From Bin55 sp965205965 (GTDB taxonomy: Bacteria; Pseudomonadota; Gammaproteobacteria; Pseudomonadales; Azotimanducaceae): 64,000 bases of DNA. The notes beneath the pieces are model-generated. The model did not search any database and had not been told where the DNA came from. It worked only from the letters and a program-made list of their open reading frames with translations. The translations under genes were made by a program, and so were the position numbers. Positions 19,836 to 28,518 of the stretch are shown piece after piece (within the stretch, counting starts at the first letter, position 1; each line of letters begins with the position of its first letter). The DNA lies in NCBI GenBank assembly GCA_965205965.1, contig CBDBHT010000008.1:186001-250000 (forward strand), given 5' to 3'.

Positions 19836-20795
19836 ATGGCTATTTCAACTTTTTCCAATGTAAAAGAGCGGGGGGTTGCTTTAGTCAGCGTACTTTTAAT
19901 TACCTCTGCAATCGCTGCACTGGTCTACCATGTTGTGACGCGGCATACCTTTGCCGTTGCTTTTACTCAGCAGCACACTGCCTCGGCACAGCTGAGGGAA
20001 TTTGCACTTGGCGGCGAGACCATCGCCCGGCAATCACTGCTTGATGATTTACGGGATGAGGCGGGTTCACGCGCTGATACGCTACTAGAAAATTGGGCAC
20101 AATCTAGAGTTATTGAAGATGAAGATATTAAGATATATATTAAAATCATTGATTTACAGTCATACTTTAATCTAAATTCTCTTGTGGGTGAGTCAGAAGA
20201 AACGGCTCATTCGCACCTTGAACGGATTGCTTTGGAACTTGATCTTGATATCGCCCTACCGGATTTGTGGCTGGACTGGATTGATGAAAATGAATTAACC
20301 TCCCCAATGGGAGCGGAAGATCTAGTCTATCTAGCGCACAATCCTCCTTTTCGAACGCCTAATACACTCGCCGCCGATGTTTCGGAAGTAAGGGTAGTCA
20401 TACCATTAAGCAATGAACAATACGAGAAATTGACCAAATATGTAACTGTGTTACCTGATCCTGATACATTAATGAATATTAATACAGTAGACGCTCTCAC
20501 ATTGCGTACGATGGATGAGAGTATTTCTGATTCACTAACCATGGCGTTAGTAAGTAGCGACCGCAAATTTGATTCCGTAGAGACTGCAATAACACAATAC
20601 CCTGCACTTAATGCCGTAAGCGATAGAGTTACTGTGCGCTCATCGTACTTTGCGGTAGCCGTTAAGGTAGAATCGGAATTTGGAAAGAAAACTCTGGTGA
20701 GTACGATGATGAAAGATTATGACGCTAACCAAGTACGTGTAATCGCACGCGACTACAGTCAATTAATACCTAAAAGTATATTGCTGACTGATTAG
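19836..20795 (+). CDS. gspK: Minor pseudopilin GspK
   Basis: Large minor pseudopilin at the pseudopilus tip. 319 residues. The N-terminus has KERG followed by VALVSVLLITSAIAALVYHV; as usual for GspK the Glu at +5 is absent. The big globular domain contains LQSYFNLNSLV and LDWIDENELTSPMGAEDLVY, both typical. It follows gspJ by two bases. Confidence 0.92.
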   Translation: MAISTFSNVKERGVALVSVLLITSAIAALVYHVVTRHTFAVAFTQQHTASAQLREFALGGETIARQSLLDDLRDEAGSRADTLLENWAQSRVIEDEDIKIYIKIIDLQSYFNLNSLVGESEETAHSHLERIALELDLDIALPDLWLDWIDENELTSPMGAEDLVYLAHNPPFRTPNTLAADVSEVRVVIPLSNEQYEKLTKYVTVLPDPDTLMNINTVDALTLRTMDESISDSLTMALVSSDRKFDSVETAITQYPALNAVSDRVTVRSSYFAVAVKVESEFGKKTLVSTMMKDYDANQVRVIARDYSQLIPKSILLTD

Positions 20796-20844
20796 CACCG
20801 TATTTGTATGTCTTTATTTTTAATACCATAATCTTTATGCCGAG

Positions 20845-22086
20845 ATGCGATCACTATTCATTAAAATTGACCATTCAACAACCGAGCTATCAGCTACCAC
20901 GGACTGTGAGTGGATTATTATCAGCGACGACACTGTCGAAGTACACGGTAGAACACCATTAAAAGATCTCAATACTGAACTAGAAGAATTCACTCTTAGT
21001 TCTATACAAAATATAGTAGTACTTGTCCCAGATGATGATGTCTTATGGACCAGCATAACCATTGAAGGCAAAAACATTGGAAGAATCCGTCAAGCTATTC
21101 CGTTTGCAGTAGAGCCGTATCTATCAGAAAACGTTGAAGATCTACACATAGTCAACGGGGTCATTGAACGAGGTAACCCCATTGAGTGCCTAGTAGTTAA
21201 CCGTACAGTCATGCAGCATTGGATGGATGTGCTTGCCGATTGTGACTTATATCCAGATATTGCAACTACACAAGGCTCAATAATACCGGTAGCGGATAAT
21301 GGTATTTCGATCCTTCTGGAAGATGTCAGTGCATTAGTGAAAACGCACGATCAAGTTGCCTCCGTTAGTCTAAATGAACTCCCCGAAATTTTACAAGAGC
21401 TCCACGATAACTATTCACCAGAGGGAGATGAAATCATTCTCCATATTATGGGATCTAGTATGATAGATCAGGAACGGTTTCTGTTGTCGCTTGGTGCTGA
21501 TTCTAGTTCCTTCACCGAAATCGCTGATGGGAATTTTGCCTATGTTGCAAAACAGTATTTACTGAGCGGATGCGTGAATCTTTTACAAAAGGATTTTGAA
21601 AATAAACGATCGTTCAAGCATACTCAAGATCGTTGGCAACCAGTACTCAATTTCGCTGCTACATGGTTTATTATCGCTACGTTGACTATTTTTTCCGAAG
21701 GTCTATATACGAAACTACGCGCTGATTCGCTAAAAAATGACATTGAATTTTTGTATCAAGAGATACATGGAAGGCTACCACCTGCAGGTGTCAATCCCGT
21801 TCAAGCCTTAAAAGCACGTTTAGAGGGTATCAACGTTGATGATTCTTCGTTTATCCTTCTTCATGTAAATTTCATCAAGGAAGCTTTTTCGTCAGGTTTG
21901 ATTACTGAATTAACCAGTCTTGAATATCAACAGAATTATTTAATCGCAAATTGCATTCTTTCGTCATTCGAACGCGTGGAATCACTTAAAGATACATTCT
22001 CAAGTAACGGATTTGATGTCGAAATTATGAGAGCAGAACTGGTCAATGGCTCATGGGAGACATCCGTTAAGGTGAGTGCAGTATAG
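20845..22086 (+). CDS. gspL: Type II secretion protein GspL
   Basis: Bitopic inner-membrane protein that recruits GspE. 413 residues. The cytoplasmic actin-like part includes VPDDDVLWTSITIEGKNIGR and RQAIPFAVEPYLSENVEDLH, the best-conserved GspL segment. One membrane segment lies near residues 268-288 (LNFAATWFIIATLTIFSEGL) and a periplasmic ferredoxin-like domain follows. Immediately followed by gspM. Confidence 0.9.
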   Translation: MRSLFIKIDHSTTELSATTDCEWIIISDDTVEVHGRTPLKDLNTELEEFTLSSIQNIVVLVPDDDVLWTSITIEGKNIGRIRQAIPFAVEPYLSENVEDLHIVNGVIERGNPIECLVVNRTVMQHWMDVLADCDLYPDIATTQGSIIPVADNGISILLEDVSALVKTHDQVASVSLNELPEILQELHDNYSPEGDEIILHIMGSSMIDQERFLLSLGADSSSFTEIADGNFAYVAKQYLLSGCVNLLQKDFENKRSFKHTQDRWQPVLNFAATWFIIATLTIFSEGLYTKLRADSLKNDIEFLYQEIHGRLPPAGVNPVQALKARLEGINVDDSSFILLHVNFIKEAFSSGLITELTSLEYQQNYLIANCILSSFERVESLKDTFSSNGFDVEIMRAELVNGSWETSVKVSAV

Positions 22087-22590
22087 ATGTCAAACGCGCT
22101 TGAAAGTTTCTACCATCGTATTAGCGAATCGACAAGGTCAAGTGTAGTAGGTCAGTGGTTTGGCCGTCTATCCGGTCGTGAACGCTTCTTAGTTCAAGTA
22201 GTTATTTTTCTAGTCATTGTTTTTATGATATATGCGGTGATTTGGGCACCGATTTGGAATTATCGGTCTGAGCAATTAGTTCAGTATCAGCACCAATCAG
22301 CAGATTTGGCGTGGATGCGGAGCGTCGAGGGAATAGCTAGACGGGATAGAGGAGGGTCTCATTCACGGTTAGGCGACTTGAATAGAAGTGCCTCATCGGC
22401 TGGTATTAAGTTACAGCGTGTCCTGCCAGACACTAGCGGGGGCGTCAATGTTCGTATACGCAAACAAGAATTTGGCAAAGTCTTGCGTTGGTTGGTATCC
22501 ATTCAAAACGACTACACATTTCGTATTGTCAGTTCTCAAATTGACAAAGATTCAATAGGGTTAGTAAATGCGACAGTATATGTGAATTAA
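22087..22590 (+). CDS. gspM: Type II secretion protein GspM
   Basis: Inner-membrane partner of GspL. 167 residues, with a single membrane segment near 35-55 (FLVQVVIFLVIVFMIYAVIW) and a small periplasmic domain. It begins one base after the gspL stop. It is the last gene of the block: no gspN follows. Confidence 0.88.
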   Translation: MSNALESFYHRISESTRSSVVGQWFGRLSGRERFLVQVVIFLVIVFMIYAVIWAPIWNYRSEQLVQYQHQSADLAWMRSVEGIARRDRGGSHSRLGDLNRSASSAGIKLQRVLPDTSGGVNVRIRKQEFGKVLRWLVSIQNDYTFRIVSSQIDKDSIGLVNATVYVN

Positions 22591-23011
22591 ACATATCATA
22601 TAATTAATAGACATCCAATTTCGATTGAGAAATTACTACTATGTTCAAAATTTTGCTCTTTATTCGAATTTGAAATATTTTCCTGTTCCATTATTATATT
22701 GTAATGGACAAAATTAAGCTATGGTACGATATGCGTGCACGAAGTAACGCTGTAAAGGTTGGGGTGCTTCTTGGGTTATTTACGTGGATATGGATATGAA
22801 TTGCGCCGGAGTAGGGCATAGAGGAGCGTGTCAGGTGCAGACAGCTCTGTGGCTGATGTTGGATTCTTTAAGCATGTACTTAGTGCTTCTGATTGAGTGC
22901 ATCATAAAGACGGCACGGCTACTTGAATTGAGTATATCCGCTAATAAATTATCGTGACGATCAGAAGAAGCTGGAAGCAGGATGTCGCCAAATACGCTAT
23001 CGCTTGATTCA
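22591..23011. other. Intergenic, no gene seen
   Basis: About 420 bp downstream of gspM. AT-rich in the first half. No open frame with recognisable content and no clear terminator hairpin noticed. Confidence 0.4.
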
Positions 23012-23268
23012 TCAGATTGCGTCTATGAGAGAGACGAATACTTCTTTGTGGTGCCACTCTAAAAACTCCGGATCAGGAAGGTGATCTTCGCTCGCCGGTA
23101 AAATGATTTTTTTGGAATCGAACCGTGCAAGGGAATCTTGGAAGCCTCTACCACTCAATGACTTGGCTACGACTACTCGTTGGTCGCACGATAGTGTGAA
23201 AGCACCTCTATCGAATAATCGGTGATGAAGCACACAGAGCGATAGCCCGTTCTTAATTAAATCGGTGC
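23012..23268 (-). pseudogene. HNH endonuclease, C-terminal fragment
   Basis: The frame reads through from the IS630 boundary: LIKNGLSLCVLHHRLFDRGA, then FTLSCDQRVVVAKSLSGRG and a tail ending DPEFLEWHHKEVF. This is the end of the HNH nuclease fold seen in restriction-type endonucleases (NGL-LC-LHH-LFDRGAFT, then a LEWHR-EVF-like tail). The matching N-terminal piece lies at 26051-26358 on the same strand, on the far side of the IS composite. The middle of the protein is missing from both pieces. Confidence 0.72.
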
Positions 23269-23802
23269 CTAGTAGGCTACCCGTTCTAACAATGCGTGTT
23301 TATAATAGTGGAGTGGAAGGGGTTCTGGGATCAGGAGGATTCGATGCCGAAGCAATACATGGTGGAGTGAGCTCAGGATGAGCGGGATGAGTTGGAAGCG
23401 GTGCTGAAGTCGAGCACGCGTCGTGCGGTGTCGGCGACGAAGCTGCAGCGTGCACGGATTCTGCTGGCTGTGGATCAGGGGGTCGCTGGCCCCCGGCACT
23501 GACGGACGGGCAGGTGGTGTATGCGCTGGGGGTGACGGAGCGGACCTGCCAGCACGTGCGTCGGCGGGCCGTGGAGCAGGGGCCGATGGTGGCTCTGGAG
23601 CGCAGGCCTCGGCCGTTGCCTCCGGTGCCGAAGAAGCTGGATGGGGAGAAGGAAGCGCGTCTGGTTCAGGTGGGGTTGTGTATAAATTTGTCTGCAAAAA
23701 CGAAAAACGGGCTGTAACGACAGACGAATGGTTAGAATCTGATGTTTCATCGGGAATGTGGAGATGCCTGGACGCAATCCCGCATCCAGGCGCGAATCAT
23801 TC

Positions 23803-25058
23803 ATGACACAATTTATTGAAAAGGAGCAAGAAATGATTCGGAAAGATTATACGCACAATGCCACGAAGAAGTCGGCATGCCATCATCTGGCGGACGATGA
23901 GGAGTTTGTGAGGCGGCTGGTGCAGGAGACGCTCAACGAGGTTCTGGAGAGTGAGATGACGGAGTTTCTGGGAGCGGGCAAGAGCGAGCGGACGCAGACG
24001 CGTCAGGGCTACCGTTCCGGATACTACCGGCGCGATCTGACGATGAGAAGGTGGGCGAGATCGAACTGAGAGTTCCGCAGGAACGCAGCGGCCAGTTCAG
24101 CACGCGGGTGTTCGAGCGCTATCAGCGTTCGGAGAAGGCCCTGGTGGCGGTGCTGTCGGAGATGTATGTGCAGGGGGGTCTCGACGCGTCGGGTGAGCCG
24201 ACTGGCGGAGGGTCTGTGCGGTCACGAGTTTTCGCCGGCGACGATCTCGGCCATGGTGTCGAAGCTGGACGCGTCCCTGAAGGCGTTTGCGGAACGTCGG
24301 CTGGAGGAGGCGTATCCGTATGTGTTGCTGGATGCCCGGTATGAGAAGGTGCGTGAGGAGGGCTCGGTGCGTTCCCGGGCAGTGCAGATTGCCATCGGGA
24401 TTGACGGCGAGGGTCGGCGTCAGGTGCTGGCGGCGGAAGTGGCGAACCGGGAAAGCGAGGGGTCGTGGACGGAATTCCTCTCGCATCTGAAGGGACGTGG
24501 CCTGCGGGGAGTCGAGTATGTGGTCTCGGACCGTCATGAGGGATTGAAGCATGCGATCTCGAAAGTGTTGCCGACCGCGTTGTGGCAACGGTGCTGCGTC
24601 CATTTTCTGCGCAATGCCAGGGACAAACTGTCCCGGAGTGCTGATCCCGCGTGTCTGGAGGGTTTGAAACGGTTGTGGGGCTGTGAGCATGTCGGGGAGG
24701 CTCGTGAGGCACTGGGTGCCTGGGTAGCCCGTTGGGGCGATGAGAAAGGGTTTGGCAGGCTAGTGGAATGGGTCGAGGATCATGTCGAGGAGACGCTGAC
24801 GGTGTATCGGCTGCCTAGGGAACATCGCCCCTGCGGATGAAGTCCACGAACATGCTGGAGCGGTACAACGAGGAGCTCCGTCGGCGCACGCGTGTCGTCA
24901 GGATCTTCCCGAACGCGGAGTCCTGTCTGCGTCTGATCTTGGCACTTGCGGCGGAGACCCATGAGCGGTGGCTGACGGGGCAGCGTTATCTATATGGCCG
25001 GATCGGCGTGGTTCGCGCATCCGAACTGGAATCCGAGACATGGCAGGAGGCGGCATGA
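23803..25058 (+). pseudogene. IS256-family (mutator-type) transposase, frameshifted
   Basis: A mutator-type DDE transposase broken into pieces. Piece 1 has FVRRLVQETLNEVLESEMTE and RQGYRSGYYRRDLTMR. After a frameshift near 24048, piece 2 has VGEIELRVPQERSGQFSTRV. After another near 24176, piece 3 has GLCGHEFSPATISAMVSKLD, YVLLDARYEKVREEG (first Asp), YVVSDRHEGLKHAISKVLP (second Asp) and RCCVHFLRNARDKL. A third frameshift near 24827 precedes KSTNMLERYNEELRRRTRVV, with the catalytic Glu. Three frameshifts make it inactive. Confidence 0.85.
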
Positions 25059-25080
25059 AACGCCCGAAAATTTCGCGCCG

Positions 25081-25114
25081 AGCGGAGACCCGCCCATATG
25101 GGCGGGTCTCCGCT
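25081..25114. repeat. Perfect 34-bp palindrome near the IS256 end
   Basis: Two 17-base arms mirror exactly around CATATG (arm start AGCGGAGACCCGCCC). It lies between the transposase stop and the right terminal repeat. It could be a transcription-blocking hairpin for the element. Only one arm plus a few bases survives at the related scar near 5556-5572. Confidence 0.7.
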
Positions 25115-25149
25115 CCCACTGGAAATTGCAGAAAATTCTTGACACAACT

Positions 25150-25894
25150 ACGGAAAAACCGGTATCGATGTCGACCGCTTCATCCACGGCAGCCGCCGGG
25201 ATACGGTCATCGAGGTCGTTCCCCGCCAACGCACGCTGACCCGACTACGCCGAAGAAACCCCGGAGCCGCATTCGACCCGCACCGCTTGCGGCTGGTGAA
25301 ATATGCCGTGGGCGATACCGTCTTCATCCTGGGTACGACCCTGCTGGACCGGGACCAGTATTCCATCGACCAACTGTCGGATCTGTATCACGCGAGATGG
25401 GGCATCGAGGAACTGTACAAGGTATCCAAACGGCTGATGGAGGTTGAGGACTTTCATGGGCAAAGCGAGCGCGGAGTGAAACAGGAACTGTATGCATGCT
25501 TCACCCTGATTACCATGACCCGGCTGTTCGCCAACCATGGCGAGGATCATTTGAACGGGGGGCTGCCGAACGACGGCAAGCCGCTGATGCAGACGAATTT
25601 CAAGCACGGACTTGCGGCGGTGGCGGCCAACATCGAGAGCCTGCTACTTCAGCAGGCATCCACCCTCCGGGAAACCGTAGCTCGTATTGTCAGCAAGATC
25701 GTCCGGTGTCGGCAACGGCTCCGTCCGGGCAGGTCCTATGAGCGGCGATCCCGAAAACCGATCGGAAAGTGGCAGCGAAGAAGGAGAGCACCGGCACCGG
25801 CAACTCGCTAACGGAATAAAAAATCAAGCGGATAACCAAGGCCCAAGACCGAATCCTTAACCGAATGGCAAAATTCACTAAACGAATGCCATTG
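25150..25894 (+). pseudogene. IS4-family transposase, 3' part
   Basis: Second copy of the element at 4809-5717, opposite strand. It contains VIEVVPRQ-type sequence in a shifted frame, then the open frame FDPHRLRLVKYAVGDTVFIL, YHARWGIEELYKVSKRLMEV and DFHGQSERGVKQELYACFTL, finishing at 25811. The 5' half is replaced by the IS256 end. The right end CACTAAACGAATGCCATTG at 25894 equals the left end of the other copy, which supports it as the element terminus. Confidence 0.75.
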
Positions 25895-26050
25895 GGTCGA
25901 GAGCAGGGCTTTGGTCACGTCGGAAACGGCGGCCTGAGCCAAGGAGCGCAATCGCGAACAGACCGGGGTCGACTGGCAGCTCAGCGTCGACGACGCGCGC
26001 ACCAAACTGAAGCATCTATACCCGAAAATTAAAACCAGTTAAACTACTAG

Positions 26051-26358
26051 AGCTCGGTGCCACTTGAGCTAACGGCAATGCGGTGTTGTGCGCGTTGGGA
26101 ATTTCCCACAGATCGTCATTCTGGAGACGCCAGAAGGGGAATTCCGTATGTACCCGTTTGCCGGGGCAGTCCCAATTGCACTAGGAGATCCTTCAGGGCA
26201 CGATCTGCATCTTGGTAAGACACCAAACAGTTTTCACCTCTCAACAAACACCCTTCGATTGCCCACAATACAAGCAACGGCTTGTGTGGATCACGCTGAC
26301 CGTTCGCCTGCCAAATCTGAAGAGCGGCAAAACGATCCCGCAAATCGTCCGACTTCAT
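26051..26358 (-). pseudogene. HNH endonuclease, N-terminal fragment
   Basis: Begins MKSDDLRDRFAALQIWQANG and continues QRDPHKPLLVLWAIEGC, the family N-terminus (APHKPLLLLLAL-like). A frameshift near 26150 is needed to continue into EFPFWRLQNDDLWEIPNAHN and LPLAQVAPS, running to the CTAG at 26047-26050. The C-terminal part is at 23012-23268. Intact relatives have roughly 100 residues between these two segments, so the middle is lost. It looks like a dead restriction-type nuclease gene; no methylase or partner gene is nearby. Confidence 0.72.
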
Positions 26359-26625
26359 ACCGTGTGAACTCCATTATGAATGTTCATCGGTGGCCCGAAT
26401 ATTACACAAGATAATATATACACGTGTCCATGTGAGTGAACGTTACTATTAACTCGTTAAAAAACGGTCGCGAGTATGAAGGCAGATTATCCAGTTGATG
26501 GTTAAATATTTCAACGCCACCAGCGTTATGGAAAAGGACGAGTGGCGGCACGATAAGGGGGGAGGGGGTCAGGGCAATCGCATTTGAAATTTGCTCAAGC
26601 TGCAGGGCGGCGCGAACCATGTCTA

Positions 26626-27736
26626 GTAGTTTAACTGGTTTTAATTTTCGGGTATAGATGCTTCAGTTTGGTGCGCGCATCGTCGACGCTGAGCTGCCAG
26701 TCGACCCCGGTCTGTTCGCGATTGCGCTCCTTGGCCCAGGCCGCCGTTTCCGACGTGACCAAAGCCCTGCTCTCGATCCGGCGATCCAGGCACTGGCGGT
26801 GCAACGCACTGAACTCCAGTTCCGCAACGTTTAGCCAGCTCCCGTGTTTCGGCGTGTGCACCAGGTGGATGCGGTCGTTCAGCCGACTGGCTTCGGCCGC
26901 CGGGAACGCGGCGTAGAACGAGTCACCGCTGTGGGTGTTCAAGTTGTCGCACACCAGCGTGATGCTTTCCGCATCCCGGTAACGCGGCAGATTCGCCAGT
27001 GCGCGCACTTGCTTCGCCCAATCCAACGTCGTGCGCCGTTTGGTGACAGCCACTCTCCGCCAGCCGGACAGCGGCTCGCCGAACATCCACACCGTGCATT
27101 CTCCCCGGCGGAGGTAGTGGGCGTCGTACTTCTCCGGCGACCCGGGGCGTACCGGCAACTTCTCGCGGACTTCCGACACGAGCTGCTTGCTCATCTCGTC
27201 CATGCACACCACCGGATGCCGCAGGTCGTACGGCCGCCGGTATACCTTGAGCACCCGCTCCATGCCGGCCACGAAATGATGGCTTTGCTTCTTCGGAATG
27301 CACCACATGTCCCGCCGCCATGGTTTCAATTCGTTTTTTTTAACGCCTGCCGCACGGTCTCCCCGCAAATCGATTCGACCACTTCAAGTCGCACCAGCTC
27401 TTCTGCCAAGCTTCACGGTCCACGAACGCGGCCTTCCGGTGGGCAGGCCACCTGCAGACGCTTCCTTCTCCCCATCCAGCTTCTTCGGCACCGGAGGCAA
27501 CGGCCGAGGCCTACGGAGCCTTCATCGGGCTCCACCGCCCGCCGGGTGCTCAGGTCCGCTCCGGGCATCCACCACCTGCATCAGGGCCGGGCCAGCACCC
27601 CCCTTTGAATCCGTGCAATTTCGACTCAGCACCGCTTCCAACTCATCCCGCTCATCCTGAGGTATTTCTTCGGGCTGATCCCAGAACCCCTTCCAATCCC
27701 TATTATAAACACGTATTATTAGAACTGGTAGCCTAC
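26626..27736 (-). mobile_element. IS630-family element copy 4
   Basis: Inverted relative to the other copies. TA at 26624-26625 and 27737-27738, both within CTAG. Right-hand end reads inward GTAGGCTACCAGTTC. It is shorter than copies 1 and 2 because of deletions in the first gene. It interrupts an unrecognised reading frame in phase. Confidence 0.9.
26631..27650 (-). pseudogene. IS630 transposase copy 4 (DDE part intact, first part decayed)
   Basis: The DDE-coding frame (26631-27368) is uninterrupted, with VVCMDEMSKQLV, ITLVCDNLNTHSG and GSWLNVAELEFSAL. It keeps the Gln codon where copy 1 has a stop, so it is the best catalytic part in the window. The upstream helix-turn-helix frame has several indels between about 27400 and 27650, so a full-length transposase cannot be made. 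The A-run with AAAAAAAAC-type slippery sequence is retained (as T-run at 27337-27344 on the plus strand). Confidence 0.8.
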
Positions 27737-27808
27737 TAGGAGGAAGTCAGTGTTCCAGCCAGCGCGTTTGAGCTTGCCGCGCATGGAATCTTGGTCGGGA
27801 TGCACCCT

Positions 27809-27958
27809 GCAGTCTGCACCGTAGAAACGTAGGAATGCTCTTTAGTAGGAAAGGTAACCTAAGATATGTATTAATGAAGTATGAATTTTCTATTCTTAGT
27901 TATTTACACACTCTTCATCCTCAAAAATATACCAAAGATTTTCTACGGCGCAGACTGC
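27809..27958. mobile_element. MITE-like element, copy 1
   Basis: 150 bp with terminal inverted repeats: left GCAGTCTGCACCGTAGAAA, right (read inward) GCAGTCTGCGCCGTAGAAA. The AT-rich interior has no coding potential. It is inverted relative to the copies at 57380-57528 and 61735-61883, which share the interior landmark CCTACTAAAGAGCG. It sits inside an unrecognised broken reading frame. Confidence 0.82.
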
Positions 27959-28160
27959 CTGGAGGTGGGTTCTTGGGATTAGTTTTGCAATTTCTCGTAT
28001 GGTTTTATTTGGCGTGGATCCTTGAACAGTCAAGGGTGGCATGACATCTTGAGCTGATCATCCAATATTGATCCAACTCGGGAAACGTTCTGCAGTTAGT
28101 CAGAAACCTGAAAATCTAATGAGTATCAATCGGAATACCAACGCCAAGCAGCTGGTCACT

Positions 28161-28252
28161 TCTATTTACTCGAAGCAAGCGGAGATGGACCATCCTCACA
28201 TGATTAAAAATCATACACTTATATCGAGCATGATTCGTCAAAACAGCAATAG
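28161..28252 (+). repeat. 91-bp dispersed repeat, copy 1
   Basis: Closely similar over its whole length to 62075-62165, sharing CTTATATCGAGCATGATTCG and AAAACAGCAATA. Not coding in any clear frame. Both copies lie about 200 bp beyond a MITE-like element. Confidence 0.7.
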
Positions 28253-28512
28253 ATGGAGGTTCCTAGCTTTGTTTTTGCGAAGATACTAATGTGAGTGCAT
28301 TCATCTTGAGACGTGGTTCAAATTTATTGTATTTTACATAATATAGATTATGCGCACATATCTATCGATCTGAGATAACTCATATCGGTGCTGTTCCGAC
28401 TCGGCCGAGTTGCTTTACCACCCGTTGGTATTGTTCAGAATACTCGGGTTGTCGCTTAAAACTTAATGGTGGAGGAACTCCAAAGCTGCCACCAGTCGGT
28501 GTAGCGACAGAT

Positions 28513-28518
28513 TAAATA
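28513..28518. repeat. Target duplication of ISNCY copy 1, left
   Basis: TAAATA, repeated exactly at 33747-33752 on the other side of the ISNCY element. Confidence 0.85.

Larger units (their letters stand above)
23674..25149 (+). mobile_element. IS256-family element
   Basis: Left end GGTTGTGTATAAATTTG followed by TCTGCAAAA; the right end read inward is GTTGTGTCAAGAATTTTCTG, giving imperfect terminal inverted repeats with the common core GTTGTGT...TCTGCAA. It contains one transposase gene with frameshifts. Left flank is IS630 sequence, right flank IS4-like sequence, so no target duplication is visible. The same right end occurs alone at 5516-5572. Confidence 0.8.
23272..26047. mobile_element. 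IS630 copy 3, composite with IS256 and IS4 pieces
   Basis: The outer ends match the other IS630 copies, with TA at 23270-23271 and 26048-26049, both inside CTAG. Only the first about 400 bp and the last about 150 bp (25895-26047) are IS630. Between them lie an IS256-like element (about 23674-25149) and the 3' part of an IS4-like element (25150-25894). The IS630 transposase starts MPKQYMVE and meets a TGA at 23368-23370; its middle is deleted. The IS256 flanks do not match each other, so a deletion or exchange accompanied or followed its insertion. Confidence 0.85.
26402..28045 (-). pseudogene. Unrecognised gene split by IS630 copy 4 and a MITE
   Basis: Three minus-strand pieces line up in one reading direction: 27959-28045 (MPPLTVQGSTPNKTIREIAK...), 27740-27808 (RVHPDQDSMRGKLKRAGWN...) and 26402-26622 (DMVRAALQLEQISNAIAL..., finishing near 26402). 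Across IS630 copy 4 the frame is exactly continuous if one CTAG is kept (LLD at the junction). The outer junction is the 150-bp inverted-repeat element at 27809-27958. I do not recognise the family. The last piece has proline-rich hydrophobic text (TPSPLIVPPLVLF). It lies 43 bp upstream of the HNH fragment, same strand, and may have been its operon partner; that is inference. Confidence 0.35.
28046..28518. other. AT-rich stretch, no gene seen, contains a dispersed repeat
   Basis: No supported gene. Because the ISNCY element has a perfect target duplication, the right part of this stretch is the original sequence downstream of lysAC. It includes a 91-bp repeat (28161-28252). Confidence 0.45.

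Noticed and set aside
15034..22590. Type IV pilus assembly genes as an alternative for the secretion block
   Set aside because: The order E-F-G-H-I-J-K-L-M, the GspG calcium region and the GspK and GspL features belong to type II secretion.
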